From: Microthrixaceae bacterium
Lineage (GTDB): Bacteria > Actinomycetota > Acidimicrobiia > Acidimicrobiales > Microtrichaceae
DNA length: 64,000 nucleotides
Direction of reading: 5' to 3'
Assembly: GCA_020637215.1 (NCBI GenBank)
Contig: JACJWI010000003.1
Span: 186,001 to 250,000 of the forward strand
The position numbers were made by a program, and so were the translations under genes. How positions within the stretch are numbered: position 1 is the stretch's first letter; each line of letters starts with the position of its first letter. This document shows positions 8,395 through 16,724 of the stretch, in pieces. The notes under the pieces are model-generated. The model was given only the letters and a program-made list of their open reading frames with translations. It was not told the origin of the DNA and made no database searches.

Positions 8395-9039
8395 TCAGCT
8401 CGACAGGCGCAGCATCCGGCCGTATCCGATCACCTGACCGAGCGCGACCAACCCGGTCTCGCGCAGCAGCTCGGGCACCGTGGGTGCCGCACCGCTCGGC
8501 GAGACCCCGGCGTCGAGGCCGACCTCATCGGCGACGCCCAGCAGCCGACGGGAGTGGTAGCTGTCGGACACCAACGTCACCCGATCGAGGCCCTCGCGAC
8601 GCAGGACGCGCTCAGCGGCGCGGAGGGAGTCCCACGTCGAGGAGCCGTCGGTCACGACCAGCAGGTCGTCGCCGGGAACGCCCCGGCCGGTCAGGTAGCG
8701 GTAGCCGGCGTAGGCCTCGGTGAAGCGGTCGCCGGCCTGCTTGCCGCCGGTGAGCACGATCCGTCCGGCCACGCCGTCGCGGTACAGGTCGAGGGCGTGG
8801 TCGAGTCGCTGGCGCAGAACCGGCGAGGGCGTCCCGTCGTACTGCGCGGCGCCGAGCACGACGATCGCGTCGCTGCGGACCCTGTCGTCGTCCCGCGACG
8901 CCGACAGAACCTGGACGAAGGTCAGCACCAGGTAGCCGACCAGGGCGAGCACCGCGGCCAGCACGAGTCGACCGATCCAGCGGCGCCGATGGGCACGGGC
9001 CCGCGCCCGCAGCGACGGACGCTCCTCAGCCGGTGGCAC
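8395..9039 (-). CDS. YdcF/SanA-family (DUF218) membrane-anchored protein
   Basis: A 214-residue protein. It has a basic N-terminus, one transmembrane helix (residues about 22-43, LVLAAVLALVGYLVLTFVQVL trimmed) and a DUF218 domain: DAIVVLGAAQYDG, GRIVLTGGKQ, TWDSLRAAERVL and VTLVSDSYHSRR are the family blocks. Relatives (SanA, ElyC, YdcF) affect cell-envelope integrity in other bacteria, and their biochemical activity is unclear. The start overlaps the end of gltX by 14 nt, so it is probably cotranscribed with gltX. Confidence 0.85.
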   Translation of the reverse strand: MPPAEERPSLRARARAHRRRWIGRLVLAAVLALVGYLVLTFVQVLSASRDDDRVRSDAIVVLGAAQYDGTPSPVLRQRLDHALDLYRDGVAGRIVLTGGKQAGDRFTEAYAGYRYLTGRGVPGDDLLVVTDGSSTWDSLRAAERVLRREGLDRVTLVSDSYHSRRLLGVADEVGLDAGVSPSGAAPTVPELLRETGLVALGQVIGYGRMLRLSS

Positions 9040-10444
9040 CGAGGCGCTCCCGCGCCGCTCTCAGCCGGCGCACGACCTCGTCGCGCCCCAGCACCTCCAT
9101 CGACTCGAACAGCGGCGGGCCGACGGTCCGTCCTGTGAGCGCGACGCGGATCGGGGCCTGGAACTTCCGCCGGTTGGCGTCGAGCCGGTCGGCCAGGGCG
9201 AACGTGAGCTGATGCAGCTCGGTGGCCTCCCACGGCCACTCCTCCGCGGCGGCGATGACCGCGTCGATCCAGCCGGCCGCCTCGGGCACCATCGCCTTGG
9301 TCCAGGACGCCTCGTCGATGTCGGGGTCGGACCGGAACAGGAAGTCGACCTGGGCGGGGACCTCGGCGAGGGTCTCGGCGCGAACCTGGATGTCCGCGGC
9401 GATCCGACCGAAGGTGCCCGCGTGGAAGCGGTCGGCCCACGGTTCGGCGGCGACGAACGGTTCGACGAGTCGGGCGAACTCGGTGACCGGCAGGGCCCGC
9501 AGGTGCTCGGCGTTGACGAAGCGCAGCTTCTTGGCGTCGAACGAGGCCGACGAGTCGTTGACGTCGGCGATGTCGAACAGCGGCGGGAGCTCCCGCAGCG
9601 GGTCGAGGCGGATCTCGGAGCCGTCGGGCAGCCCCCAGCCGAGGAGGGCCAGGTAGTTGACCATCGCCGCGGGCAGGAACCCACGGTCGCGGTAGTCGAG
9701 GAGCGACACGTCGTCACGGCGCTTGGACAGCTTCTTGCGCTGCTCGTTGACGATGAGGGGCATGTGCCCGAGCTCGAGCGGTCGGTCGTCGCCCAGCGCA
9801 GCCCGGAGCAGCAGTTGCTTGGGGGTGACGTTGATCAGGTCCTCGCCGCGGATCACGTGGGTCACCGCCATGTCGTGGTCGTCGACGGCGTTGGCGACGA
9901 AGAAGGTCGGGGACCCGTCGGCCCGCCGGATCACGAAGTCCTCGATGGTGGCGTTGTCGAAGCTGATGTCGCCGCGGATCAGGTCGGTCCACGCCGTCGT
10001 GCCGTCATCAGGGGTCCGGAACCGCACGGCACGGCCCGGGCCGGGACCAAGGTCGCGGTCACGATCGGCCGGGTCGTAGGGGCGTCCGCCGGTGCGTCCA
10101 CGATCGGCCTCCGGCACCGGATCGGACCAGTAGGCCGAGCCGTCGGCGAGGAGCCGGTCGACCGCGGCCTGGTGGTGCTCCGAACGGGTCGACTGCAGCA
10201 CCGGCGCCTCGTCCCAGTCGAGGCCCAACCACTCGAGCGCTTCGAAGACCACGTCGATGAGGGCCTGCTGAGAGCGTTCGAGGTCGGTGTCCTCGATGCG
10301 CAGCAGGAACGTGCCGCCGAGGTGGCGGGCGGTCAACCAGTTGAAGAGCGCGGCTCGTGCGCTGCCCAAGTGCAGGTAGCCCGTGGGGGCGGGGGCGAAG
10401 CGGACACGTACCGGCCCGGAGGGGGCGGGCTCGGGGTTCGTCAC
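9026..10444 (-). CDS. gltX: Glutamyl-tRNA synthetase
   Basis: Class I aminoacyl-tRNA synthetase that attaches glutamate to tRNA-Glu, 472 residues. The N-terminal RFAPAPTGYLHLGSARAALF contains the HIGH equivalent HLGS, and the KMSKS loop is KKLSKRRDD in the middle. The C-terminal helical anticodon-binding half is complete. The frame is open far upstream, so the start was chosen by context: the GTG at 10444 lies 7 nt after a TAGCGT hexamer, as expected for leaderless mRNA. The GTG at 10453 is the alternative. Because glnS is also present, this enzyme need not misacylate tRNA-Gln. Confidence 0.95.
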   Translation of the reverse strand: MTNPEPAPSGPVRVRFAPAPTGYLHLGSARAALFNWLTARHLGGTFLLRIEDTDLERSQQALIDVVFEALEWLGLDWDEAPVLQSTRSEHHQAAVDRLLADGSAYWSDPVPEADRGRTGGRPYDPADRDRDLGPGPGRAVRFRTPDDGTTAWTDLIRGDISFDNATIEDFVIRRADGSPTFFVANAVDDHDMAVTHVIRGEDLINVTPKQLLLRAALGDDRPLELGHMPLIVNEQRKKLSKRRDDVSLLDYRDRGFLPAAMVNYLALLGWGLPDGSEIRLDPLRELPPLFDIADVNDSSASFDAKKLRFVNAEHLRALPVTEFARLVEPFVAAEPWADRFHAGTFGRIAADIQVRAETLAEVPAQVDFLFRSDPDIDEASWTKAMVPEAAGWIDAVIAAAEEWPWEATELHQLTFALADRLDANRRKFQAPIRVALTGRTVGPPLFESMEVLGRDEVVRRLRAARERLGATG

Positions 10445-10451
10445 GGGCGTC

Positions 10452-10457
10452 ACGCTA
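10452..10457 (-). promoter_or_regulatory. -10 hexamer of gltX (TAGCGT)
   Basis: TAGCGT ends 7 nt before the GTG at 10444 and there is no Shine-Dalgarno; this decides the start chosen for gltX. Confidence 0.45.
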
Positions 10458-10528
10458 CCGGTTGGCCGACGGGCGCCCGGGCCGCGGCGACCTGCCCTCC
10501 TAGGATGTCGAGTCGACATGGAGCACCG

Positions 10529-11527
10529 ATGAGCAGCACCGGTCCCGACGACCCCAGTCCCGACGACCCCGGTCCCGGCGCCGGACCGGGCGAGGAACGG
10601 CCGTGGTGGGAGCAAGACGGGATGGTCGTCGACGATCGCCCTCCCCGACGGCTCTCCAACGGACGGATCGCGCTGCTCGTCGCCGCCGTGGTCGCCGCGC
10701 TGGCCCTGATCGGATTCGCCGTGGTGGGCTCGAACGACGATCCGCCGTCCGCCGACCGCTCCACGACCGCGGCGCCGTCGACCGAGCCCACGCGACGCCC
10801 CCCGACCGAGGCCCGGATCGCCACGGCGAAGAACCCGTCGATCCTGGTCCACTCCAGCCCACCGGACGGGTGGGACGACATGGAACCCGTCGAGGTGTGG
10901 GACGCCCCCGTTCCGCCCAGCAGCCAGGCGAGCACGGCCGCCCGGCCGCCGCTGCCCCGTGACGACTACCCGATCAAGGGCCGCTACACCGACCCGTCCG
11001 GGTGGAGCTTCTCCAACCCGTCGGGCTGGGGCGACCCGTTCGTGATGCTGGTCACCGAGCAGCGCGGCGACTGGCTGAAGGTCGAGATCCCCGTCCGCCC
11101 GAACGGCACCCCCGGCTACGTCGCGGCGGTCGACGTGGAGCTGTCGACGACCGACTACCGGCTCGACCTCCGGCTCGGCACCCGCACGTTGACCCTGTAC
11201 AAGGGCGACGACGTGGTGATGACCACGCCGGTGGTGATCGGCAAGCCCGAGACCCGGACGCCGACCGGCCGCTTCTACATCACCGATCTCGTCCACCAGG
11301 AGGACCCGGCCGGCGCCTACGGACCGCTCGCGTTGCCGACCAACGCCTACAGCGAGCAGATCGACGAGTTCGACAACGGCGTGCCCGTCATCGCCCTGCA
11401 CGGGACGAACCGGCCCGAGCTGATGGGCCAGGACGTCTCGAACGGCTGCATCCGACTCCCCAACGACAAGATCCAGATGCTGGCCGACACGATCCCGATG
11501 GGCACGCCGATCGACGTCTGGGCCTGA
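10529..11527 (+). CDS. L,D-transpeptidase (YkuD domain), membrane-anchored
   Basis: A 332-residue peptidoglycan cross-linking enzyme that forms 3-3 bonds between stem peptides outside the membrane. It has a Pro/Asp-rich cytoplasmic N-terminus, one signal-anchor helix (IALLVAAVVAALALIGFAVV), a Thr/Pro linker, an SH3-like segment around VTEQRGDWLKVEIPVRPNG, and a C-terminal YkuD domain. The catalytic block is HGTN followed by SNGCIRLPN, with Cys307 as nucleophile. The ATG at 10529 has a GGAG box 6 nt upstream; an in-frame ATG at 10505 is possible. A TAGGAT hexamer (10501-10506) could be its -10 box. Confidence 0.93.
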   Translation: MSSTGPDDPSPDDPGPGAGPGEERPWWEQDGMVVDDRPPRRLSNGRIALLVAAVVAALALIGFAVVGSNDDPPSADRSTTAAPSTEPTRRPPTEARIATAKNPSILVHSSPPDGWDDMEPVEVWDAPVPPSSQASTAARPPLPRDDYPIKGRYTDPSGWSFSNPSGWGDPFVMLVTEQRGDWLKVEIPVRPNGTPGYVAAVDVELSTTDYRLDLRLGTRTLTLYKGDDVVMTTPVVIGKPETRTPTGRFYITDLVHQEDPAGAYGPLALPTNAYSEQIDEFDNGVPVIALHGTNRPELMGQDVSNGCIRLPNDKIQMLADTIPMGTPIDVWA

Positions 11528-11580
11528 GGCGACCCGATCGCCCGGCCGTTGGATCGACCGTCAGGCAGTCGGGCAGACCG

Positions 11581-12108
11581 TCAGACCGTCAGGTCGAGGC
11601 AGCTGCGCCAGTCGCGGCCGTGGAGCTCGAGGATCTCGGTGTGGCCCAGGAGCAGGACCGCCTCGGGCACCGCGTCGGCGATCCGGCGGAGTCGCGGGTA
11701 GTGGTGCGTGAGGTGGACCTCGTCGAAGCGGTCGCGCCGGAGCTCGACCAGCTCGGCGGCCGGGTTGTCGTCCAGGAAGCCCCACACGCCCAGGCCGACG
11801 CGCAGGTCGTGGGCGACCGGCGCCCGACCGAGCAGACCCGCCCGCTTCATGGCCACCGCGGCACCCCCGACGATCGCGTCCGACTCGTGCTCGCCGGGGC
11901 GCAACGTCAGGGTCCCCCGGAACGCCGCAGCCAGGGTCAGCGCGTAGCCGGCGTCCGGACCGGGTGTGCCCAGGCCCTCACCGGCGGGCTGGGGGCCGTC
12001 GACCTCGCCCGGGCGGCCGACGACCCACGGGTCAGGTCGACGCGGCGCGCTGCGGTACCAGCGCACGGTGTCGACGGGATCGGCGGGGACGAAGGTGGGC
12101 GCGGCCAT
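11581..12108 (-). CDS. Conserved hypothetical cytoplasmic protein
   Basis: A 175-residue soluble protein without signal peptide or membrane helix. It is rich in His, Arg and Asp. The second half (AHDLRVGLGVWGFLDDNP, DEVHLTHHYPRLRRIADAVPEAVLLLGHTEI) has an alpha/beta character. I do not recognise a family. A TACCGT hexamer 8 nt before the ATG supports this start. It is followed on the same strand by nothing close and preceded by a 60-bp tandem repeat pair and cimA. Confidence 0.65.
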   Translation of the reverse strand: MAAPTFVPADPVDTVRWYRSAPRRPDPWVVGRPGEVDGPQPAGEGLGTPGPDAGYALTLAAAFRGTLTLRPGEHESDAIVGGAAVAMKRAGLLGRAPVAHDLRVGLGVWGFLDDNPAAELVELRRDRFDEVHLTHHYPRLRRIADAVPEAVLLLGHTEILELHGRDWRSCLDLTV

Positions 12109-12116
12109 CGCTGCGA

Positions 12117-12122
12117 ACGGTA
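12117..12122 (-). promoter_or_regulatory. -10 hexamer (TACCGT) of the hypothetical gene ending at 11581
   Basis: TACCGT ends 8 nt before the ATG; no Shine-Dalgarno between. Confidence 0.4.
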
Positions 12123-12160
12123 GCGCCGCCCGCCGCCGGCCCGGGAATCATCGGCGCCCG

Positions 12161-12280
12161 CCACCGAACTTGTAGCCCACACGCCACCCCAGCAACCACC
12201 AGCTACAACATCGCCGGCGCACACCGAACTTGTAGCCCACACGCCACCCAAGCGACCGCCAGCTACAAGATCGCCGGGGG
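12161..12280. repeat. 60-bp tandem stem-loop repeat, locus 1, two units
   Basis: Two units with an exact 60-bp period. Each starts with ACCGAACTTGTAGCCCACAC and has the complementary arm GCTACAA about 38 nt on. The left arm CGAACTTGTAGC can pair with GCTACAAGNTCG. It lies just downstream of the cimA stop codon. Confidence 0.9.
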
Positions 12281-12283
12281 GGC

Positions 12284-13966
12284 TCAGCGGTCGGCGTGCA
12301 GGAGCCCGAAGACGATGCCGTCGGTCAGCGCCTGCCAGGACGCCTCGATGATGTTCGGCGACACCCCGGTCGTGGTCCAGGCGCGGTCGCCGTCGGTGAA
12401 GTCGACCAGCACCCGGACCACCGAGCCCGTGTCGGACAGGCCCGGCGTGGTGGCGCTGTCGAGCACGCGCACCCTGAAGTCGGTCAGGTGGATGCGGGCC
12501 AGCGCCTCGTAGCGACCGTTCAGCGCGGCGCGCAGCGCGGCGTCGAGGGCGTTGACCGGGCCGTTGCCCTCCCCCACCGCGGCGAGCCGGTCCGGACCGA
12601 CCCACAGCTTCACCGTCGCCTCGGTCGACAGGTCGAGCGCCGGCGCCGCGCCCGACACCGGCCCGAGCGGCCGGCCCTCCGGGGTCACGGCCTGACGGTG
12701 GTAGCTCGACACCCGGTACGCCTCGACGGAGAAGAACTCGTGGTCCCAACCGGTCGCCCGGCGCATGAGCAGCTCGAGCGACGCGTCGGCCGCTTCGAAG
12801 ACGTACCCCTCGGCCTCGAGGACCTTGAGCCGTTCCGACAGCTCCGCGGCGGCGCGGGAATCGAGCTCGACACCGAACTCGGCGGCCTTCATGGCCATCC
12901 CGGCCCGGCCGCCCAGGTCCGACACCAGCACCCGGGTCCGGTTGCCGACCACGGCGGGGTCGATGTGCTCGTAGCTGGCCCCGCCGACCTTGCCCAGCGC
13001 CGAGGTGTGCAGTCCGCCCTTGTGGGCGAACGCCGAGGACCCGACGTAGGGGTCGGCGGGGTGCGGCGGCAGGTTGACCAGCTCGGCGACGTGGCGTGAC
13101 ACCGCAGTGAGGCGGTCCAGGCGGCCGTCGGGCAGCGTGGCGATGCCGAGCTTGAGGGTCAGGTCGGGGATGACCGTCATCAGGTTGGCGTTGCCGGTCC
13201 GCTCGCCGTAGCCGTTGACGGTCCCCTGCACGTGGCTGGCCCCGCCGAGAACCGCGGCGACCGAGTTGGCCACCGCGCAGCCCGAGTCGTTCTGGGTGTG
13301 GATACCGACGGCGGTCCCTTCGAAGTACGAGGTGACCTCGGCGGTGATGCGCTGCACCTCGTGCGGCAGCGACCCGCCGTTGGTGTCGCAGAGCACCAGC
13401 ACCTCGGCCTCCGCGGTGGCGGCGGCCTCGAGCACCCGCAGGGCGAACTCGGGGTTGGCCTTGTAGCCGTCGAAGAAGTGCTCGGCGTCGAAGAACACCC
13501 GCAGGCCGGCGTCGCGCAGGAACCGGACCGACTCGCCGACCATGGCCACGCCCTCGTCCAGGGTGGTGCCGAGCGCCTCGGTGACGTGGAAGTCCCACGA
13601 CTTGCCAACGATGCAGACCGTCGACGTGCCGGCGCCGACCAGCGCGGCCAGCGTCGGGTCCTCGTCGACACGGCCGGCGGGCCGGCGGGTCGAGCCGAAC
13701 GCCACCAACGTGGCGGTCGACAGCTCCAGCTCGCCCGCCGCGGCGCGACGGAAGAACTCGGCGTCCTTGGGGTTGGCCTGCGGGTAGCCGCCCTCGATCC
13801 AGGCCACTCCGAGCCAGTCGAGCTGCTCGGCGACCCGCAGCTTGTCCTCGACGGTCAGCGAGATGCCCTCGAACTGGGCGCCGTCGCGCAGCGTCGTGTC
13901 GAAGATGTCGACGGTCCGGACCGCGGTGAGGTCGCCGCCGACGTCGGGCAGGTCCAGGCCGCTCAT
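12284..13966 (-). CDS. cimA: (R)-citramalate synthase
   Basis: Condenses pyruvate and acetyl-CoA to (R)-citramalate, the first step of threonine-independent isoleucine synthesis. The 560-residue protein has an HMGL-like TIM barrel. Its signature DTTLRDGAQ sits at residues 23-31 and is followed by FEGISLTVEDKL and WIEGGYPQANPKD, the CimA form rather than the LeuA form. The metal site GIHTQNDSGCAVAN is near residue 222, and a C-terminal LeuA-dimer regulatory domain probably binds isoleucine. It is the last gene of leuB-ilvE-cimA, 19 nt after ilvE, under the attenuator upstream of leuB. Some members are annotated as 2-isopropylmalate synthase, but the N-terminal motifs favour citramalate synthase. 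Confidence 0.9.
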   Translation of the reverse strand: MSGLDLPDVGGDLTAVRTVDIFDTTLRDGAQFEGISLTVEDKLRVAEQLDWLGVAWIEGGYPQANPKDAEFFRRAAAGELELSTATLVAFGSTRRPAGRVDEDPTLAALVGAGTSTVCIVGKSWDFHVTEALGTTLDEGVAMVGESVRFLRDAGLRVFFDAEHFFDGYKANPEFALRVLEAAATAEAEVLVLCDTNGGSLPHEVQRITAEVTSYFEGTAVGIHTQNDSGCAVANSVAAVLGGASHVQGTVNGYGERTGNANLMTVIPDLTLKLGIATLPDGRLDRLTAVSRHVAELVNLPPHPADPYVGSSAFAHKGGLHTSALGKVGGASYEHIDPAVVGNRTRVLVSDLGGRAGMAMKAAEFGVELDSRAAAELSERLKVLEAEGYVFEAADASLELLMRRATGWDHEFFSVEAYRVSSYHRQAVTPEGRPLGPVSGAAPALDLSTEATVKLWVGPDRLAAVGEGNGPVNALDAALRAALNGRYEALARIHLTDFRVRVLDSATTPGLSDTGSVVRVLVDFTDGDRAWTTTGVSPNIIEASWQALTDGIVFGLLHADR

Positions 13967-13985
13967 CGGAACGCTCGCGACGCAC

Positions 13986-14903
13986 TCATGAGACGAGCTC
14001 CACCCAGTCCTTGTAGCGGTCGACCTGGCCGCGGACGACCTTGGCGTACTCGGCCGCGATCGCCGAGGTCTTGGGGCCCGGGCACGGGATCGCCCGGTCG
14101 TCGACCGAGTTGACCGCCGAGACCTCCGCCGCGGTGCCGCAGACGAACATCTCCTCGGCGATGTAGAGGTCGGAGCGGGTCAGGTCGCCCTCGACCACGT
14201 CGATGCCGAGATCGGCCGCGATGGTGGCGACGGTCGACTGGGTGATGCCCTCGAGCGCCCCGGCCGAGACCGGCGGGGTGACCAGGCGGCCGTGGCGGGC
14301 GACGAAGATGTTCTCGCCGGTGCACTCCGAGATCAGCCCCGACGGGTTCAACATGATCGCCTCGTCGTAGCCGGCGTTGAGCGCCTCGACCTTGGCCAGG
14401 CTGGAGTTGACGTAGTTGCCGGTCGTCTTCGACGCCGGGGGCATGGCGTTGTGGTCGTGGCGCAGCCAGGTGCTGATCTTCATGCGCACGCCCTTGGTGA
14501 CGGCGTCGTCGCCCAGGTACGCGCCCCACGGCCAGCACGCGATCGACACGTCGACCGAGCACGGCAGGGTGTTGAGGCCCATCTCGCCGTAGCCGTAGTA
14601 GGCGATGGGGCGGATGTAGGCCGACGGCAGCCCGCTGGCGGCCACCACGTCCTTGGTCGCCTGCACCAGCTCGTCGACCGAGTACGGCAGCGTCATGCCC
14701 ATGATGCGCGCCGAGCGCTCCAGGCGTTCGATGTGCTCGGTGAGTCGGAACACACCCGGACCCTGCGGGGTCTCGTAGGCCCGGATGCCCTCGAACACGC
14801 CCATGCCGTAGTGGAGGCTGTGGGTCAGCACGTGGATGCGGGCCTCGTCCCAGGGGACGAGCTCGCCGTTCATCCAGATCTTGCTGGTGGGGGTGATGGG
14901 CAT
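13986..14903 (-). CDS. ilvE: Branched-chain amino-acid aminotransferase
   Basis: Fold-type IV PLP aminotransferase, 305 residues, that makes Ile, Leu and Val from their 2-oxo acids with glutamate. Visible features are KIWMNGELVPWDEARIHVLT and HYGMGVFEGIRAY at the N-terminus, the segment SKTTGNYVNSSLAK containing the expected Schiff-base lysine, and EAIMLNPSGLISECTGENIF, the cofactor-binding signature. The ATG at 14903 is preceded by AAGGA and begins MPITPTSKIW as relatives do; the frame is open further upstream but without homologous sequence. It is the middle gene of leuB-ilvE-cimA, with an 82-nt gap after leuB and 19 nt before cimA. Confidence 0.95.
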   Translation of the reverse strand: MPITPTSKIWMNGELVPWDEARIHVLTHSLHYGMGVFEGIRAYETPQGPGVFRLTEHIERLERSARIMGMTLPYSVDELVQATKDVVAASGLPSAYIRPIAYYGYGEMGLNTLPCSVDVSIACWPWGAYLGDDAVTKGVRMKISTWLRHDHNAMPPASKTTGNYVNSSLAKVEALNAGYDEAIMLNPSGLISECTGENIFVARHGRLVTPPVSAGALEGITQSTVATIAADLGIDVVEGDLTRSDLYIAEEMFVCGTAAEVSAVNSVDDRAIPCPGPKTSAIAAEYAKVVRGQVDRYKDWVELVS

Positions 14904-14985
14904 GGTGGTTCCTTCGTGCGTGCGGTTCTGGGGCTCGGAATCGACAGGATGCGTCGGTTGCGACCCCTGTTCTCGTTGGCGGTGG

Positions 14986-15984
14986 TCAGGCGCTCCTGAC
15001 CGCGGCGGCGACGGCGTCGCCGATGTCGGTGGTGGAGCCGGTGTAGCGCTCCGGGTTGTCACAGGCCGCCGCGACCGCGGCGGCGGCGTCGGCCTCGCCC
15101 AGGAAGTCCAACATGAGCTGCAGCGAGATGATCGCCGCGATCGGGTTGGCCTTGTTCTGCCCGGCGATGTCGGGGGCGGTGCCGTGGACCGGCTCGAACA
15201 TCGACGGGCCGGTGCGGGCCGGGTTCAGGTTGGCCGACGCCGCGTAGCCGACCCCGCCGGCGACCGCGCCGCCCAGGTCGGTGAGGATGTCGCCGAAGAG
15301 GTTGTCGGTCACGATCACGTCGTAGCGCTCGGGACGCTCCACGAAGTGGATGCAGGCGGCGTCGATGTGGTCGTAGCCGGTGCTCACCTGCGGGTACTGC
15401 TCGGCGACCTCGTCGAAGGTGCGCTGCCACAGGTCGCCGGCGAAGGTCAGCACGTTCTTCTTGTGCACCAGCGTCAGGTGGCGTCGATCGGTGGCCGCGG
15501 CGCGTTCGAACGCGAAGCGGACGCAGCGCTCGACGCCGAGGCGGGTGTTGACCGAGCCCTGGGTGGCGATCTCGTTGGGGGTGCCCTTGCGCAGGAACCC
15601 GCCCTCGCCGGCGTAGGTGCCCTCGGTGTTCTCGCGGATCACCTCGAAGTCGGCCTTGGGCGGGAGGCGGAACGGACGCAGGTTGATGTACTGGTCCAGG
15701 TCGAAGCGCATGCGCAGCAGGATCCCCCGCTCGACCAGTCCGGCCGGGGCGGCCACGCCGGGAGCTGGATCGCCGACCGCGCCGAGCAGCAGGGCGTCGA
15801 GCCCGCGCCACTCCTCGAGCACCTCGTCGGGAAGCACGGTGCCGTCGGCCAGGTAGCGGTGCGCGCCCAGGTCGTAGTCGGTGCGGTCGTAGGCCACGCC
15901 GGTGGCGTCGAGGACCTTCAGCGCCTCGGCCAGCACCTCGGGGCCGATTCCGTCGCCGCCGATCACGCCGATCCTGTGGGTCAT
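14986..15984 (-). CDS. leuB: 3-isopropylmalate dehydrogenase
   Basis: NAD-dependent oxidative decarboxylase, 332 residues. It acts in leucine synthesis and, on 3-methylmalate, in the citramalate route to isoleucine. The N-terminus IGVIGGDGIGPEV is typical. FEVIRENTEGTYAGEGG and HKKNVLTF mark substrate binding, DNLFGDILTDLGG carries metal-binding aspartates, and EPVHGTAPDIAGQNKANP is the NAD site. It is the first gene of the leuB-ilvE-cimA operon. A leader ORF and an intrinsic terminator lie in the 140 bp upstream, so its expression is probably set by attenuation. Confidence 0.96.
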   Translation of the reverse strand: MTHRIGVIGGDGIGPEVLAEALKVLDATGVAYDRTDYDLGAHRYLADGTVLPDEVLEEWRGLDALLLGAVGDPAPGVAAPAGLVERGILLRMRFDLDQYINLRPFRLPPKADFEVIRENTEGTYAGEGGFLRKGTPNEIATQGSVNTRLGVERCVRFAFERAAATDRRHLTLVHKKNVLTFAGDLWQRTFDEVAEQYPQVSTGYDHIDAACIHFVERPERYDVIVTDNLFGDILTDLGGAVAGGVGYAASANLNPARTGPSMFEPVHGTAPDIAGQNKANPIAAIISLQLMLDFLGEADAAAAVAAACDNPERYTGSTTDIGDAVAAAVRSA

Positions 15985-16012
15985 GTCTGCTCTGCCTGTC
16001 TCTCGGTCTCGG

Positions 16013-16043
16013 ACAAAAGAAAACCGCCCACGAGGTGGACGGT
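16013..16043 (-). terminator. Attenuator terminator before leuB
   Basis: On the minus strand ACCGTCCAC, loop CTC and GTGGGCGGT form a 9-bp stem (one G-U pair) followed by TTTTCTTTT. This is a strong Rho-independent terminator ending about 30 nt before the leuB start, within the leader. A second hairpin, GCGCACGCC with GGCGTGCGC (16050-16072), begins at the stop codon of the leader ORF. Confidence 0.85.
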
Positions 16044-16071
16044 CAGAACGCGCACGCCGGTGGGGCGTGCG

Positions 16072-16125
16072 CTAGCGAATGATGTCGGACCGGACGACGG
16101 TCGGGAACGCGCACGTGTGGGTCAC
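16072..16125 (-). CDS. Leader peptide of the leuB-ilvE-cimA operon
   Basis: A 17-codon ORF: GTG start, then THTCAFPTVVRSDIIR and TAG. It contains adjacent Val-Val and Ile-Ile codons, the end products that need IlvE and, for isoleucine, CimA. Stalling of ribosomes at these codons would control the hairpins just downstream. A TACACT -10 hexamer ends 7 nt before the GTG, so the leader mRNA is probably leaderless. The heptamer GACCGTC appears both inside the leader ORF and in the left arm of the terminator, which would allow alternative pairing of the terminator right arm. Found by reading the sequence; coding status is inferred from position, codons and terminator. Confidence 0.7.
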   Translation of the reverse strand: MTHTCAFPTVVRSDIIR

Positions 16126-16132
16126 GGGCGCC

Positions 16133-16138
16133 AGTGTA
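16133..16138 (-). promoter_or_regulatory. -10 hexamer of the leuB leader (TACACT)
   Basis: TACACT ends 7 nt before the leader GTG. It faces the greA promoter, so both lie in a 49-bp divergent intergenic gap. Confidence 0.55.
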
Positions 16139-16160
16139 CCCGCGCGCTCCGCAGCGCTCG

Positions 16161-16166
16161 TAGGCT
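16161..16166 (+). promoter_or_regulatory. -10 hexamer of greA (TAGGCT)
   Basis: TAGGCT ends 8 nt before the greA ATG; no Shine-Dalgarno is present. Confidence 0.45.
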
Positions 16167-16174
16167 GGCCCGCC

Positions 16175-16645
16175 ATGGCCGATCCCCACGAGCTGTCCGA
16201 AGCCACCCGTGACCGCCTCCAGGCCGAGCTCGACGAGCTCCGCACCCACGGGCGCATCGAGATGGCGGACCGCATCGAGCGGGCCCGCGAGCACGGCGAC
16301 CTCAAGGAGAACGCCGAGTACCACGCGGCCAAGGAGGAGAAGGCCAAGATGGAGGCCCGGATCGCCCAGCTGTTCGGGATCCTGGAGAACGCGGTCATCG
16401 TCGAGGGCGGCGACTCCGACGTGGTCCGCTCCGGCAGCGTGGTGACCCTTCGGTACGACGGCGACGACGAGGACGAGGTCGAGCGGTACCTGGTCGGCTC
16501 GATCGAGGAGCGCCACGACGACCTCGACGTGATCACACCGAACTCCGCCCTGGGCGAGGCGCTGATGGGCGCGGCGGCCGGCAGCTCCGTCACCTACGCC
16601 ACGCCCAACGGCGAGATGACCGTCGTCGTGGTCGACATCGCCTGA
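16175..16645 (+). CDS. greA: Transcription elongation factor GreA
   Basis: A 156-residue factor that enters the RNA polymerase secondary channel and stimulates cleavage of backtracked RNA. The N-terminal coiled coil carries the acidic tip (RAREHGDLKENAEYHAAKEE), with the conserved DLKENAEY, and the C-terminal FKBP-like domain ends in GSSVTYATPNGEMTVVVVDI. The ATG at 16175 gives MADPHELSEATRDRL; the frame is open upstream but the start fits family length (about 158) and the TAGGCT box. It is divergent from the leuB leader. Confidence 0.95.
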   Translation: MADPHELSEATRDRLQAELDELRTHGRIEMADRIERAREHGDLKENAEYHAAKEEKAKMEARIAQLFGILENAVIVEGGDSDVVRSGSVVTLRYDGDDEDEVERYLVGSIEERHDDLDVITPNSALGEALMGAAAGSSVTYATPNGEMTVVVVDIA

Positions 16646-16724
16646 TCGGATCCACCCCGCGGTCCACCCCTGTCGCTCGACCGGCGCCCATCATGGGGCG
16701 GTCGTCCAGACAGGAGAGAGCAGC

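Noticed and set aside
9212..10528. Very long plus-strand open frame running over gltX into the L,D-transpeptidase
   Set aside because: The upstream part is the antisense of gltX and has no family resemblance; the real start is the ATG at 10529 with a ribosome site.
12161..12280. Rho-independent terminator for cimA made by the repeats
   Set aside because: The stem is plausible but has a 25-nt loop and no U-tract; kept as a repeat, termination remains only a possibility.
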